Assembly: GCF_000236585.1 (NCBI RefSeq)
Contig: NC_017278.1
Coordinates: 248,001 to 312,000 of the forward strand
DNA length: 64,000 bases
DNA from: Thermus sp. CCB_US3_UF1
GTDB lineage: Bacteria; Deinococcota; Deinococci; Deinococcales; Thermaceae
Direction of reading: 5' to 3'
Below, piece after piece: positions 45,601 to 55,207 of this stretch. Under the pieces are notes generated by a model. It saw only the letters and a program-made list of their open reading frames with translations. It had not been told where the DNA came from and did not search any database. Each line of letters opens with the position of its first letter. Within the stretch, counting starts at the first letter, position 1. The position numbers were made by a program, and so were the translations under genes.

Positions 45601-46043
45601 TAACCCTGGCAGGTCGGGCACTTGCCCCGGAGCTCTAGGCGGAAGCCCTCCAGGGCCCAGCCCGTCCTCTCCGCAGCCGCCCCTTGGGCACCGGAAAGGT
45701 CCAGCTCCGGCAGGTTCTTGAGGAGCAGGTCCTCCACCTTGCCGCAGGCGGTGCAGACCAGGTGCACGTGGGGCTCGTTGTAGCCGTCGTAGCGGGTGTC
45801 CCCCTTGGGGTCTTTGAACTCGTAGATGAGGCCGTGCTCCCGCAGGACGTGCAGGTTCAGGTACACGGTGGAGAGGCCGATGTCGTAGCCCCGCTTCTTC
45901 AGGCCGTTGTAAAGCTCCTCCGGGGTGGGGTGAACATTCTTGCGGTCCAGGTAGCTCAGAATACGCTCCCGGGGCAGGGTGTGCCGCAGGCCCACCGCCT
46001 TCAGCCGCGCCCGGTAGTTCTCCTTTTCCTTCATCCTTGGCAT
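45600..46043 (-). CDS. Fur/PerR-family metalloregulator
   Basis: A 147-residue protein: winged-helix domain (GLRHTLPRERILSYLDRKNV, STVYLNLHVLREHGLIYEF) and dimerisation domain with HVHLVCTACGKVEDLL and a C-terminal CPTCQG, which form the four-cysteine structural zinc site. NEPHVHLVC supplies regulatory metal ligands. PerR-like more than Fur-like by eye, but the metal is not certain. I use the ATG at 46043 behind AAGGAGGAG. It has its own promoter. Confidence 0.88.
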   Translation of the reverse strand: MPRMKEKENYRARLKAVGLRHTLPRERILSYLDRKNVHPTPEELYNGLKKRGYDIGLSTVYLNLHVLREHGLIYEFKDPKGDTRYDGYNEPHVHLVCTACGKVEDLLLKNLPELDLSGAQGAAAERTGWALEGFRLELRGKCPTCQG

Positions 46044-46066
46044 GGCTCCTCCTTCCTTTCCATTCC

Positions 46067-46094
46067 AGTATACACCGGTCATGTGCAAATGCAA
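46067..46094 (-). promoter_or_regulatory. Promoter of the PerR-family gene
   Basis: On the - strand TTGCAT (46089-46094) and TATACT (46067-46072) are separated by 16 bp, about 23 bases before the start codon. The surrounding sequence contains short inverted motifs that could be an autoregulatory operator, but I cannot define one. Confidence 0.55.
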
Positions 46095-46201
46095 TGGGTT
46101 GAAGCCGAAGGGCTTGCTAGAATACTGTTCCGCCATTTTTCGGTTTCTGGGGTGAGTTTTTCTCCAGATCTAGCCTATATTTTAGGAAAATTTCTTCTGA
46201 G

Positions 46202-46239
46202 TTGGGGCCCGGACGGGTGCGGGGTATAATGGGGCTAGG
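46202..46239 (+). promoter_or_regulatory. Promoter of the divIC/ftsB-like gene (leaderless type)
   Basis: TTGGGG (46202-46207) and a perfect TATAAT (46225-46230) are spaced 17 bp. The TTG start codon lies 9 bases after the -10, so the transcript is probably leaderless or nearly so. Confidence 0.7.
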
Positions 46240-46503
46240 TTGGAACGCCCCGTGTACCGTCTGCTCCGCCTGGTCTTTGCCCTGGGCCTGGCCCATGCCC
46301 TTTTCCTCCTGGGCCAGGAAGCGGTCCGGGCCCACCAGCTGGCCAAGGAGCGGGAGCGGCTGGAAGAGGCGGTGCACCAGGCCGAGGCCCGGGTGGCCCG
46401 GCTTCGGGCCGAGGTGGAGGCGGCCCAAGACCCTGCCCACCTCGAGGCCCTGGCCCGCCGGCTTGGCATGGTGCGGCCAGAGGAGATACTGAAGAGGCGA
46501 TGA
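46240..46503 (+). CDS. DivIC/FtsB-like septum formation protein
   Basis: An 87-residue bitopic membrane protein: short cytoplasmic basic N terminus, one membrane helix (LLRLVFALGLAHALFLLG) and a coiled coil (LAKERERLEEAVHQAEARVA), ending with ALARRLGMVRPEEILKRR, the usual DivIC/FtsB C-terminal pattern. It starts at TTG 46240, placed by the promoter. It overlaps the next gene by four bases. Confidence 0.75.
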   Translation: MERPVYRLLRLVFALGLAHALFLLGQEAVRAHQLAKERERLEEAVHQAEARVARLRAEVEAAQDPAHLEALARRLGMVRPEEILKRR

Positions 46504-46757
46504 GGGAAGACCCAGCCCAGGTACTCTTGGAAGACGAGGCCCTCACCGAGGGCCTGACCGACGAGGAGGCGGAGGTCCTCCTCTCCTGGCTTTTGGACCT
46601 GGCCCGGGAAGCTGGTCCCGCCCAGCTCTCCCACCTGCGGCGGCTGGGCCACGAGATCACCCGCCTTTCCCGCGACTACGGGGTGCCGGTGGAGGAGGCC
46701 ATCGGCCTGGTGGAGCTGGCCTGGGGGGAGGATGAGCCCCCTAGCCTCAGGGCCTAG
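46500..46757 (+). CDS. Hypothetical protein, 85 aa
   Basis: An acidic, helical 85-residue protein (LTDEEAEVLLSWLLDLAREA, LSHLRRLGHEITRLSRDYGV). Translationally coupled to the divIC-like gene (ATGA overlap), which supports a real gene. I do not recognise the family. Its TAG shares a CTAG with the stop of the converging lysR gene. Confidence 0.7.
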   Translation: MREDPAQVLLEDEALTEGLTDEEAEVLLSWLLDLAREAGPAQLSHLRRLGHEITRLSRDYGVPVEEAIGLVELAWGEDEPPSLRA

Positions 46758-47620
46758 GGGGCCCAGCTCCGGAGGAGGGCCCGCACTTCCAAGAGCCTAG
46801 GGGGTGGGGGGGCCTTGCGGTAGATGAGGGAAACCTGCAGGGCGGCTGCTTCCTCCAGGGGCCGGAGCACCGTGCCCGGATGGGGAAAGACCCGGTACGG
46901 GGCCAGGGTGAGGTGGACCCCTACCCCCGCGGCCACCAGGCTGACCGCCTGCGGGAAGCGGGCCACCTCCCGCACCACCTTAGGGGTGAAGCCAGCCCGG
47001 CGGAAGACCTCCATGAAGGCCTCGTGCAAGGGGGGGAGGGCTTCTTTGGGGATGAGGAGGAAGGGGGCTTCCTTGAGGGCCTTCAGGGGCACCCGTTCCC
47101 GGGAGGCCAAGGGGTGGCCCTCGGGCAGGACCACCACGATGGGCACCTCCAGCAAGGGCTCCTGGTCCAGGGCGGGATCCTCCACCCGCAGGCCGGCCAG
47201 GCCGTAGTCCAGGCGGCCTTCCTTTAGGGCCTTGACCTGCTCGGGGGTGTGCATCTCCAGGATCTCCACCGGCTGGCCCAAGCCCCGGCGCAAATGGTCC
47301 AAGAGGGGCATGAGGTCGGGCAGGAGGTTTTCCGGCACGCCGAAGCGAAGCTCCCCCCATCCCGCCCGGCGCACCCGTTCCCGTAGGGCCAAGGCCTCCT
47401 GGAAGAGGCGCTCCCCTTCGGCCCGAAGGATCTCCCCCGCCGGGGTTAGGCGGAAGGGTTTGCGCTCCACCAGGCGCACCCCCAGCTCCCGCTCCAGGGC
47501 CCGGATCTGCTGGGAGAGGGCGGGCTGGGAAAGGTAAGCCCGCTCCGCCGCCCGGTGGAAGTTGCGCTCCTCCGCCAGGAGGAGGAAAAGCCGCAGGCGG
47601 CGCAGGTTGATGGGCTCCAT
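46754..47620 (-). CDS. LysR-family transcriptional regulator
   Basis: A 288-residue regulator. The N-terminal winged helix is [20 protein letters not shown] followed by [24 protein letters not shown]; the effector domain follows from residue ~90. It diverges from aceE and may regulate it or itself; the inducer is unknown. A palindrome GATAAGA-AGA-TCTTATC abuts its start codon. Confidence 0.9.
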   Translation of the reverse strand: MEPINLRRLRLFLLLAEERNFHRAAERAYLSQPALSQQIRALERELGVRLVERKPFRLTPAGEILRAEGERLFQEALALRERVRRAGWGELRFGVPENLLPDLMPLLDHLRRGLGQPVEILEMHTPEQVKALKEGRLDYGLAGLRVEDPALDQEPLLEVPIVVVLPEGHPLASRERVPLKALKEAPFLLIPKEALPPLHEAFMEVFRRAGFTPKVVREVARFPQAVSLVAAGVGVHLTLAPYRVFPHPGTVLRPLEEAAALQVSLIYRKAPPPPRLLEVRALLRSWAP

Positions 47621-47637
47621 GATAAGAAGATCTTATC
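47621..47637. promoter_or_regulatory. Probable LysR operator
   Basis: A 7-bp perfect inverted repeat GATAAGA and TCTTATC with a 3-bp centre, directly adjacent to the lysR start codon in the lysR-aceE divergent region. It is AT-rich in very GC-rich surroundings and fits the LysR T-N11-A type. Autoregulation is the simplest reading. Confidence 0.6.
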
Positions 47638-47732
47638 GCTCCGGGCAGGGGCTTGCTATTGGACAAAGCCCGCCCTCTGCCCCAGACTGGAGGGTGAGTC
47701 GGTGTAGTGTACTTGGCTGCCGGGGGGGAAGC

Positions 47733-50450
47733 ATGACGGAAAGCGCGCTGAAAGAGGCCCTGCAGGCCCTCTCCGCCGAGGAGCGGGCCCGGCTTAGGCA
47801 GGTGGAGAACCGGGAGTGGGTGGAATCCCTGGAGTATGTCCTCCGGGTGGAGGGGTGGGAGCGGGCGGAGGAGCTTCTGCGCCTTTTGGACGAGTACCTT
47901 TACCTCCAGGGCTACTTCCCCGAGAACCGCCTTTCCACCCCCTACCTGAACACCATCCCCAGGGAGAAGGAACCCCCTTACCCCGGGGACCTCGAGCTGG
48001 AGCGGCGCATCGTCAACATCCTGCGCTGGAACGCCGCCATGATGGTGGCCCGGGCCAACAAGCGGGCCGACGGCATCGGGGGGCATATCTCCACCTACGC
48101 CTCCATCGCCGAGCTCTACGAGGTGGGCTTCAACCACTTCTTCCGCGGCCCTGAGGCGGGTTTGGACCGGGATCTGGTCTTCTTCCAAGGGCACTCCTCT
48201 CCCGGGATCTACGCCCGGGCCTTCCTGGAGGGGAGGCTTTCCGAGGCCGACCTGGAGAACTTCCGCCGCGAGGTCCACCCGCCCGTACCGGGGGGACGGG
48301 GGCTTTCCAGCTACCCCCATCCCTGGCTCATGCCGGATTTCTGGGAGTTCCCCACGGTGTCCATGGGCCTGGGCCCCATCCAGGCCATCTACCAGGCCCG
48401 CTTCATGCGCTACCTGGAGGACCGGGGGCTCAAGCCCAAGAGTTCGGCCAAGGTCTGGGCCTTCCTGGGGGATGGGGAGCACGACGAGCCGGAAACGGTG
48501 GGGGCCCTGCACCTGGCGGCCCGGGAGGGGCTGGACAACCTGGTCTTCGTGGTGAACGCCAACCTGCAGCGCCTGGACGGACCGGTGCGGGGCAACTCCA
48601 AGGTGATCCAGGAGCTGGAAAGGCTTTACCGGGGGGCGGGCTGGCGGGTGATCAAGATCGTCTGGGGCGCCGCCTGGGACCGGCTCATCGCCAGGGACCG
48701 GGAGGGGCACCTCCTGCGGCGCTTTGAGGCCCTGGTGGACGGGGAGAGCCAGCGCTACGCCGCCTTCGGGGGTAAGGAGCTGAGGGAGCGTTTCTTCAAC
48801 ACCCCCGAGCTCCAGGCCCTCATCCAGGGCATGACCGACGAGGAACTCACCGAGCTCACCCGCAGCCGGGGTGGCCACGACCTCAAGAAGATCTATGCCG
48901 CCTACAAGGCCGCGGTGGAGCACCGGGGAAGCCCGGTGGTCATCCTCGCCCGCACCATCAAGGGCTACGGCATGGGGCCCACGGCCATGGCCAAAAACGT
49001 GGCCCACCAGGTGAAGAAGCTCACGGAGGAGGACCTCAAGGAGGCCCGGGCCTTCCTGGGCATCCCCGTTCCCGAAGAGCGCCTTTCCGAACTCCCCTAC
49101 TACCACCCGGGGCCAGACTCCCCGGAGGTCCGCTACCTCCAAGAGCGGCGCAAGGCCCTGGGCGGTTTCGTGCCCGAGCGGCGGGTGCGTTTCCAAGGGG
49201 GCCTCGAGGTCCCCGGGGAAGACTTTTTCCAGGAGTTCTACGAGGGCTCGGGGGGGCGGGAGATCTCCACCACCATGGCCTTCGTGCGCATCCTGGCCAA
49301 GTTGCTCCGCCACCCCACCGTCGGCAAGCTCCTGGTCCCCATCGTCCCCGACGAGGCCCGCACCTTTGGCATGGAGGCCCTGATCGCCCAGGTGGGGGTC
49401 TACTCCCCCCAGGGACAGCTCTACATCCCCGTGGACGCCGGCACCCTCACCGCCTACAAGGAGAGCAAGGAGGGGCAGATCCTGGAGGAGGGCATCACCG
49501 AGGCCGGGGCCATGGCCGACTTCATCGCTGCCGGCACCGCCTACGCCCACTGGGGCATCCCCACCATCCCCTTCCTCATCACCTACTCCATGTTCGGCCT
49601 GCAACGCATCGGGGACCTGGTCTGGGCCGCCGCCGACCAGCGCACCCGGGGCTTCCTCATGGGGGCCACGGCGGGCCGCACCACCCTGGAAGGGGAGGGC
49701 CTGCAGCACCAGGACGGGCAGAGCCCCCTCTACGCCCTGGCCGCCCCCAACCTCCAGGTCTATGACCCTGGCTTCGCCTACGAGCTGGCGGTGATCCTGG
49801 AGGACGGCCTGCGGCGCATGTACGCCCAGGGGGAGGATGTCTTCTACTACCTCACTATTGAGAACGAAAACTACCCCCATCCCCCCATACCCGAGCCCCG
49901 GGACCGGGTCAAGGAGGGGATCCTCAAGGGGCTTTACCTCCTCCGGCCCGGGGAGGGGAAGGGGCCCAGGGTGCAGCTTTGGGCCTCGGGGCCCCTCCTG
50001 CCCCAGGCCCTGCGGGCCCAGGAGCTCCTCTTGGACTACGGGGTGGTGGCGGAGGTCTGGAGCGCCACCAGCTACAAGGCCCTTTACCTGGATGCCATGG
50101 AAGCGGAAAGGGAAAGGCGGCTTCTGGGCCGGGCCCGGAAGCCCTACGTGCAAGCGGCCATGGAGGGGCACGAGGGCCCGGTGGTGGCGGCCACCGATTA
50201 CCTGAAGGCCCTGCCCAACCTGGTCCGGGGCTACCTGGACCGGCCCTTCTGCCCCTTGGGCACCGACGGCTTTGGCCGCTCCGACACCCGGGAGGCCCTG
50301 AGGGACTTCTTTGAGGTGGACGCCCGGCACATGGCCTACGCGGCCCTGGCCCTCCTGGTGGAGGAGGGGAAGCTGGAGGCTGGGGTGTTGGGGAGGGCCC
50401 GGGCGCACCTGGGGCTTAAGCTGGAGGAAGTGCCGCCCCATAGGCGCTAG
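47733..50450 (+). CDS. aceE: Pyruvate dehydrogenase E1 component, homodimeric type
   Basis: A 905-residue thiamine-diphosphate enzyme that decarboxylates pyruvate and acetylates the lipoyl group of E2. The TPP motif is [20 protein letters not shown]...[29 protein letters not shown] and the C-terminal transketolase part ([17 protein letters not shown]) are typical of AceE. The start at ATG 47733 follows GGGGGGGAAGC; earlier codons overlap lysR. The E2 gene follows after 11 bases; no E3 gene is in the window. Confidence 0.95.
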   Translation: MTESALKEALQALSAEERARLRQVENREWVESLEYVLRVEGWERAEELLRLLDEYLYLQGYFPENRLSTPYLNTIPREKEPPYPGDLELERRIVNILRWNAAMMVARANKRADGIGGHISTYASIAELYEVGFNHFFRGPEAGLDRDLVFFQGHSSPGIYARAFLEGRLSEADLENFRREVHPPVPGGRGLSSYPHPWLMPDFWEFPTVSMGLGPIQAIYQARFMRYLEDRGLKPKSSAKVWAFLGDGEHDEPETVGALHLAAREGLDNLVFVVNANLQRLDGPVRGNSKVIQELERLYRGAGWRVIKIVWGAAWDRLIARDREGHLLRRFEALVDGESQRYAAFGGKELRERFFNTPELQALIQGMTDEELTELTRSRGGHDLKKIYAAYKAAVEHRGSPVVILARTIKGYGMGPTAMAKNVAHQVKKLTEEDLKEARAFLGIPVPEERLSELPYYHPGPDSPEVRYLQERRKALGGFVPERRVRFQGGLEVPGEDFFQEFYEGSGGREISTTMAFVRILAKLLRHPTVGKLLVPIVPDEARTFGMEALIAQVGVYSPQGQLYIPVDAGTLTAYKESKEGQILEEGITEAGAMADFIAAGTAYAHWGIPTIPFLITYSMFGLQRIGDLVWAAADQRTRGFLMGATAGRTTLEGEGLQHQDGQSPLYALAAPNLQVYDPGFAYELAVILEDGLRRMYAQGEDVFYYLTIENENYPHPPIPEPRDRVKEGILKGLYLLRPGEGKGPRVQLWASGPLLPQALRAQELLLDYGVVAEVWSATSYKALYLDAMEAERERRLLGRARKPYVQAAMEGHEGPVVAATDYLKALPNLVRGYLDRPFCPLGTDGFGRSDTREALRDFFEVDARHMAYAALALLVEEGKLEAGVLGRARAHLGLKLEEVPPHRR

Positions 50451-50461
50451 GGAGGCATGGC

Positions 50462-51703
50462 ATGGAACTGAAGCTTCCTGAACTGGGCGACAACGTGGCC
50501 GCGGCCACGGTGGTGGGGGTGCTGGTCAAGGAGGGGGACCGGGTGGCCCCCGGCCAGCCCCTCTTGGAACTGGAAACCGATAAGGCGGTGATGGAGGTTC
50601 CCGCCGAGGCGGGCGGGGTGGTGCGGCGGGTGCTGGTGAAGGTAGGGGACGAGGTGCGTCCGGGCCAGGCCTTCTTGGAGCTGGAGGGAGAAGGGGCTCC
50701 GGTAAGCCCCGTCCAGGCCCTTCCCCAGGCTCCCGAGCCCCCCAAGGCGGAAGCCGCCCCACCCCGGCCAGCCCCTCCCTCGGGGCCCTCGGAGGAGGGC
50801 CGCCTGATCCCCGCGGCCCCCTCCATCCGCCGGCTGGCCCGGGAGCTGGGGGTGGACCTAAAGGGGGTTCGGGGGACGGGCCTGGCCGGGCGCATCACCG
50901 AGGAGGACGTGCGCCGGGCGGCGGGGCTTGCGCCGGCCCTCGAGGCCCCAGCCCCCGCCCTCCCGCCCGTCCCGCGCCTTCCCGACTTCACCCGTTGGGG
51001 CCCCGTGCGCGTGGAGCCCATGAGCGGGGTGCGCAAGGCCACCTTGCGCGCCATGGCCCAGGCCTGGGCCCAGGTGCCCATGGTCACCCACTTTGACGAG
51101 GCGGACATCACCGAGCTGGAGGCCCTGCGCAAACGCTACGCCAAGCGGGCCGAGGAACGGGGGTACAGGCTTACCCTCACCGCCTTCCTCCTCAAGGCCC
51201 TGGCCCTGACCCTGAAGGCCTTCCCCAAGTTCAACGCCTCCCTGGACGCGGAGCGGCAGGAGGTCATCTACAAGGACTACGTGCACATCGGGGTGGCGGT
51301 GGACACCCCCCATGGCCTCCTGGTGCCTGTGATCCGCCATGTGGACCAAAAGGGGGTGTTGCGCCTGGCCAAGGAGCTCCAGGAGGTTTCCGAAAGGGCC
51401 AGGGAGCGCAAGCTCTCCCCCGAGGAGATGCAGGGGGGCACCTTTAGCCTCTCCAACCTGGGGGGGATCGGCGGCACCGGCTTCACCCCCATCGTGAACT
51501 GGCCCGAGGTGGCCATCCTCGGGGTTTCCCGTTCCCAGGTCAAGCCCCTCTGGGACGCGGAGAAGGAAACCTTCCTCCCCCGCCTGGTCATGCCCTACGG
51601 CCTCACCTACGACCACCGCCTGATTGACGGGGCGGAGGCGGCCCGCTTCTGCCGCCACCTGGCCGCCCTTCTGGAGGACCCCCTGGGCCTGGCCCTGGAA
51701 TGA
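50462..51703 (+). CDS. aceF: Pyruvate dehydrogenase E2, dihydrolipoamide acetyltransferase
   Basis: A 413-residue E2. One lipoyl domain with the lipoylated lysine in LELETDKAVMEVPAE, an Ala/Pro-rich linker, a peripheral-subunit-binding domain (APSIRRLARELGVDLKGVRG) and a catalytic domain ending in TYDHRLIDGAEAARFCRHLA with the active-site histidine. It passes acetyl groups to CoA. It lies in an operon with aceE. Confidence 0.96.
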   Translation: MELKLPELGDNVAAATVVGVLVKEGDRVAPGQPLLELETDKAVMEVPAEAGGVVRRVLVKVGDEVRPGQAFLELEGEGAPVSPVQALPQAPEPPKAEAAPPRPAPPSGPSEEGRLIPAAPSIRRLARELGVDLKGVRGTGLAGRITEEDVRRAAGLAPALEAPAPALPPVPRLPDFTRWGPVRVEPMSGVRKATLRAMAQAWAQVPMVTHFDEADITELEALRKRYAKRAEERGYRLTLTAFLLKALALTLKAFPKFNASLDAERQEVIYKDYVHIGVAVDTPHGLLVPVIRHVDQKGVLRLAKELQEVSERARERKLSPEEMQGGTFSLSNLGGIGGTGFTPIVNWPEVAILGVSRSQVKPLWDAEKETFLPRLVMPYGLTYDHRLIDGAEAARFCRHLAALLEDPLGLALE

Positions 51704-51738
51704 GGCCTTCCTGAGGTCCTCGTGTAGTATGGGAAAGT

Positions 51739-52650
51739 ATGCGCGTCATCGTGGTGGGAACCCGGGGTAGCGCCCTGGCCCTGGCCCAGACCCGGTGGGT
51801 GGTGGAGCGCCTCAAGGAAAGCTGGCCCGAGGCGGAGTTCAAGGTGAAGACGGTGAAGACCCGGGGGGACCAGGGGGCGAACCCCAGGGAGCAGGCCATC
51901 TTCGTCAAAGAGCTCCAGGAGGCCCTGCTATCCCGGGAGATCGACATCGCCGTGCACTCCCTAAAGGACCTGCCCACAGAGGAGCCTCCGGGGCTCAAGA
52001 TCGCCGCCATCCCCAGGCGGCAAGACCCCCGGGACGTCTTCCTGGGCAGGGCCTATAAGCGCCTGGAGGACCTGCCCCAGGGGGCGGTGGTGGGGACCAG
52101 TTCCGTGCGCCGCAAGGCCCAGCTCCTGGCCTACCGGCCAGACCTGGTGGTGAAGGACCTCCGGGGCAACGTGGACACCCGTCTGGCGGCCTTGGGCAAT
52201 GGGGAGTACGACGGCATCGTCCTGGCGGCGGCGGGGCTTATCCGCCTGGACCTCAGGAACCGCATTGACCAGTTCCTGGAGCCGGAAGTGATGCTCCCCG
52301 CCCCCGGGCAGGGGGCCTTGGCCCTGGAGGTGCGCCAGGGGGACGATCTGGCGGAGGAGCTTTGCTACGCCCTCCACCACCACGCCTCCTACGACCGGGT
52401 GCGGGCGGAGCGGGCCTTTCTGCGGGGCCTGGGGGCTGGGTGCATGGCCCCGGTGGGGGCCCTGGCCCAGGTGGCCGAGGACGGCACCCTCCTCCTGGAG
52501 GGGACCCTCCTCTCCCCCGACGGCAGGAGCTTCATCCGGGCGGAGATCGAGGGGGAGGCCTCCGAGGCCGAGGAGCTGGGGCTGGAGCTGGCCCGGGACG
52601 TCCTGGAGCAGGGGGGGCGGGAGATACTGGAACAAACCCGACAGGTTTAG
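51739..52650 (+). CDS. hemC: Hydroxymethylbilane synthase (porphobilinogen deaminase)
   Basis: A 303-residue heme pathway enzyme that condenses four porphobilinogens. [13 protein letters not shown] at the N terminus, [22 protein letters not shown] and RGNVDTRL are conserved. The dipyrromethane cofactor cysteine is C235 in [19 protein letters not shown] box about 8 bases before the ATG suggests a very short leader. Confidence 0.97.
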   Translation: MRVIVVGTRGSALALAQTRWVVERLKESWPEAEFKVKTVKTRGDQGANPREQAIFVKELQEALLSREIDIAVHSLKDLPTEEPPGLKIAAIPRRQDPRDVFLGRAYKRLEDLPQGAVVGTSSVRRKAQLLAYRPDLVVKDLRGNVDTRLAALGNGEYDGIVLAAAGLIRLDLRNRIDQFLEPEVMLPAPGQGALALEVRQGDDLAEELCYALHHHASYDRVRAERAFLRGLGAGCMAPVGALAQVAEDGTLLLEGTLLSPDGRSFIRAEIEGEASEAEELGLELARDVLEQGGREILEQTRQV

Positions 52651-52661
52651 TGGGGTTTTGC

Positions 52662-52674
52662 TATAGTGGGGGCG
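52662..52674 (+). promoter_or_regulatory. -10 element for a leaderless Fur-family transcript
   Basis: TATAGT at 52662-52667 lies seven bases before ATG 52675, with CCGACA 18 bp further upstream. The alternative in-frame GTG at 52666 would start inside the -10 box, which is why I prefer 52675 for the gene. Confidence 0.55.
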
Positions 52675-53070
52675 ATGGCGCTGAAGCGCTTGACCCGCCA
52701 ACGCAAGGCCGTATTGGAGGTGGTGCGCCGGGCCCACAACCACCCCGACGCCGCCTGGATCTACCAGGAGGTGCGCAAGGTGGTGCCCAAGGTGAGCCTG
52801 GGGACCATCTACCGCACCCTCGAGGCCCTGGTGGAGGAGGGCTACCTGGTGCCCATCACCAAGGCCGGGGAGGCCACCCGGTACGACGCCAACCTCCACC
52901 CCCACCTCCACCTGGTCTGCCAGGGGTGCGGGGCCATCGTGGACCTGGAGGTGGACCTGCCCGACCTTCGGGGCCTGGCCCAGGAGGCCCATCCCTGGGT
53001 GGAGGTGCGGGAGGTGGAGGTTACCTATAAGGGCCTCTGCCCCACCTGCAAGGCGGCCCTCGAGGGCTAG
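52675..53070 (+). CDS. Fur-family metalloregulator (second in window)
   Basis: A 131-residue Fur-family protein: LTRQRKAVLEVVRRAHNHPD and SLGTIYRTLEALVEEGYLV form the winged helix; PHLHLVCQGCGAIVDLEVDL and LCPTCKAALEG give regulatory ligands and the four-cysteine zinc site. Whether it senses iron, peroxide or another metal is not clear. The folC ATG follows its TAG directly. Confidence 0.88.
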   Translation: MALKRLTRQRKAVLEVVRRAHNHPDAAWIYQEVRKVVPKVSLGTIYRTLEALVEEGYLVPITKAGEATRYDANLHPHLHLVCQGCGAIVDLEVDLPDLRGLAQEAHPWVEVREVEVTYKGLCPTCKAALEG

Positions 53071-54309
53071 ATGCACCCCTTGGCCTGGCTCTACGCCCGC
53101 CAGGGCGTGGTGACCCTGGGCCTGGAGCGGATCCGGGCCCTCCTCCGCCGCCTGGGGAACCCGCAGGAGGCCTACCCTGTGGCCCTGGTGGGGGGGACCA
53201 ACGGCAAGGGCACCGTGGCCCGGGTCCTGGCCGCCATCCTGGAAGAGGCGGGCCTCAAGGTGGGGCTCTACACCAGCCCCCACCTGGTGGACTTCCGCGA
53301 GCGCCTGGCCGTGGGGGGGGAGCCCGTTTCCCAGGACCAGCTCCACCGCCTTCTGGAGGAGGTCCGCCCCCATGCCGAGGCCGTGGGGGCCAGCTTCTTT
53401 GAGGCCACCACCGCCTTGGCCCTCCTCCACTTCGCCCGCCAGGGGGTGGAGTTCGCCGTCCTGGAGGTGGGCCTAGGGGGGAGGCTGGACGCCACCAACG
53501 CCGCCGAGCCCATGCTTTCCATCGTCACCAACATCGGCCACGACCACCTGGAGGTCCTGGGCCCCACCCTGCGGGACGTGGCCCGGGAGAAGGCAGGGAT
53601 TTTCCGCCCGGGCGTGCCGGCCCTCACCGCCGCCCGAGGGGAAGGGCTTTGGGAACTTAGGGCCCAGGCGGCGGCCTTGGAGACCCCCCTTTGGGTCCTA
53701 GGGGAGGCCTTCGCCCTGGGGGAGGTGGCCCCCTCGTCCCGGGGCTTGGCCTTTACCCTTTTCCTGAGGGGAGAGGAGCGGCGCTTCCACACCCCCCTCC
53801 TCGGCCCCCACCAGGCGGAGAACCTGGCCCTGGCCGCGGTAGGAGGGAGGCTTTTGGGGGCGGGCTGGGAGGCCGTGGCGGGCGGCCTGGCCCGGGCCAC
53901 CCATCCGGGTCGCCTGGAAAGGATCCCCTTGGAGGGGAAGGAGCTCCTTCTGGATGGGGCCCACAACCCCGAAGGGGCCTGGGCCCTGCGGGAGGCCTTA
54001 GGCTTCCACGGCCTTCTCCCTGCGGCCTTGGTCCTGGCCTTCACCCGGGGGAAGGACCTGGCGGCCATGGCCGAGGCCCTGCGGGGCCTAGGACCCGTGG
54101 TCCTCACCCGCTACCATTCCCCCCGGAGCGAGGACCCAAGGGCCCTTCTCCCCCTTTTCCCCGGGGCCCTGGTGGAGGAGGAGCCCCTGCGGGCGGTGGA
54201 GAGGGCCTTGGCCCTCGAGGGCCGGGCGGTGGTGGCGGGAAGCCTCTACCTGGTGGGGGAGGTGCTCCGGGGCCTAAAGGGGCTTCCCCCGGAGGAAAGG
54301 TGGCAGTAA
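53071..54309 (+). CDS. folC: Folylpolyglutamate / dihydrofolate synthase
   Basis: A 412-residue Mur-ligase-fold enzyme that adds glutamate to folates. The P-loop is VGGTNGKGTVARVLA, followed by VGLYTSPHLVDFRERL, FEATTALALLHFA, EVGLGGRLDATN and LLLDGAHNPEGAWALRE. The start ATG directly follows the fur-family stop, so the two are coupled. Confidence 0.93.
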   Translation: MHPLAWLYARQGVVTLGLERIRALLRRLGNPQEAYPVALVGGTNGKGTVARVLAAILEEAGLKVGLYTSPHLVDFRERLAVGGEPVSQDQLHRLLEEVRPHAEAVGASFFEATTALALLHFARQGVEFAVLEVGLGGRLDATNAAEPMLSIVTNIGHDHLEVLGPTLRDVAREKAGIFRPGVPALTAARGEGLWELRAQAAALETPLWVLGEAFALGEVAPSSRGLAFTLFLRGEERRFHTPLLGPHQAENLALAAVGGRLLGAGWEAVAGGLARATHPGRLERIPLEGKELLLDGAHNPEGAWALREALGFHGLLPAALVLAFTRGKDLAAMAEALRGLGPVVLTRYHSPRSEDPRALLPLFPGALVEEEPLRAVERALALEGRAVVAGSLYLVGEVLRGLKGLPPEERWQ

Positions 54310-54425
54310 GGCCCTGTTCAGGGGTCGTTCACCTCCGGCTGCTAAGCTAGCTTTGAGGTCAGCCAGAAGCCAAAGGGCTCCCTAAGGAACAGACCGCTTC
54401 CGGCTTCCTCGTTAGGGAGGGATGT

Positions 54426-55199
54426 ATGCGGCGTAGAAACATGGTCTTGGCCTTGGCGTTGGCAGGCGGCCTAGGGAGCCTCCTTGCAGGGTGTACCCCC
54501 TCCGCCCAGTGCACCACCCCCATCTGCCTGGTGGCCCACTGGCCCTTGAACGAAACCGCGGGGGCCACCAGCGTGGCCGATCAGGTGCTGAACCCCATCC
54601 TGAATACCGGCGTGCCCATGCCAGGATCCGTGCAAGGCTTCCCGGGTTCCGGGGGGCCTCTGGCCGTTAGCGGCCAGGTGGGGGGTGCCCTTTACTTTCC
54701 CGGCAACGGGGCCAGCTACGTGCGGGTACCCCACACCCCCGACCTAAACCTGGGCTACGGGAGCCTGTACCTCGAGGCCTGGGTAGCCCCCGTCCAGTGC
54801 GGCCTTGGAGCCTACTACCCCATCCTGGATAAGTGGGATGCAAGCACCAATAGCGGCTACGCCCTGTACCTGGAGGGCACTGGGCCAGGGCAGGTACGGG
54901 TGGGCTTCCGCCTTGGGGGCAGCGCCTTCTTTTCCTCCACCAGCTTTCCGGCCAACTTCACCCCCCCTGTCGGGGGAACCTGGACCCAGGTGGCGGTGAA
55001 GGTGGACGGAAACAGCGGCAGCTTCACCGTGAACGGGGCCCCTGCGGGGACCTTTGCCGCGCCTTCCGGTAGTACAACCAACTCCTTGGACCTTTGGCTA
55101 GGGGCCCTACACACCCCCCCTTCGGGCAAGGTGCACTGCGAGATCGCCCTGGACGAGGTCAAGGTGGGCAGGGTAAACCCCATGTTTAGCGGGCAGTGA
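54426..55199 (+). CDS. LamG-like lipoprotein
   Basis: A 257-residue secreted protein. The signal peptide has the lipobox LLAGC, so the cysteine near residue 23 is probably lipidated. The mature part is a concanavalin-like LamG jelly roll: VAHWPLNETAGATSVADQV, GALYFPGNGASYVRVPHTPD, YLEAWVAPVQ, GGTWTQVAVKVDG and ALDEVKVGRV. Likely a surface carbohydrate- or protein-binding role, ligand unknown. It overlaps the signal region of the next gene's frame by a few bases. Confidence 0.8.
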   Translation: MRRRNMVLALALAGGLGSLLAGCTPSAQCTTPICLVAHWPLNETAGATSVADQVLNPILNTGVPMPGSVQGFPGSGGPLAVSGQVGGALYFPGNGASYVRVPHTPDLNLGYGSLYLEAWVAPVQCGLGAYYPILDKWDASTNSGYALYLEGTGPGQVRVGFRLGGSAFFSSTSFPANFTPPVGGTWTQVAVKVDGNSGSFTVNGAPAGTFAAPSGSTTNSLDLWLGALHTPPSGKVHCEIALDEVKVGRVNPMFSGQ

Positions 55200-55207
55200 G
55201 GGGGGTT

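Noticed and set aside
46980-50441. Very long - strand frame opposite aceE
   Set aside because: A shadow produced by GC-rich codon bias; the + strand encodes an intact AceE with active-site motifs.
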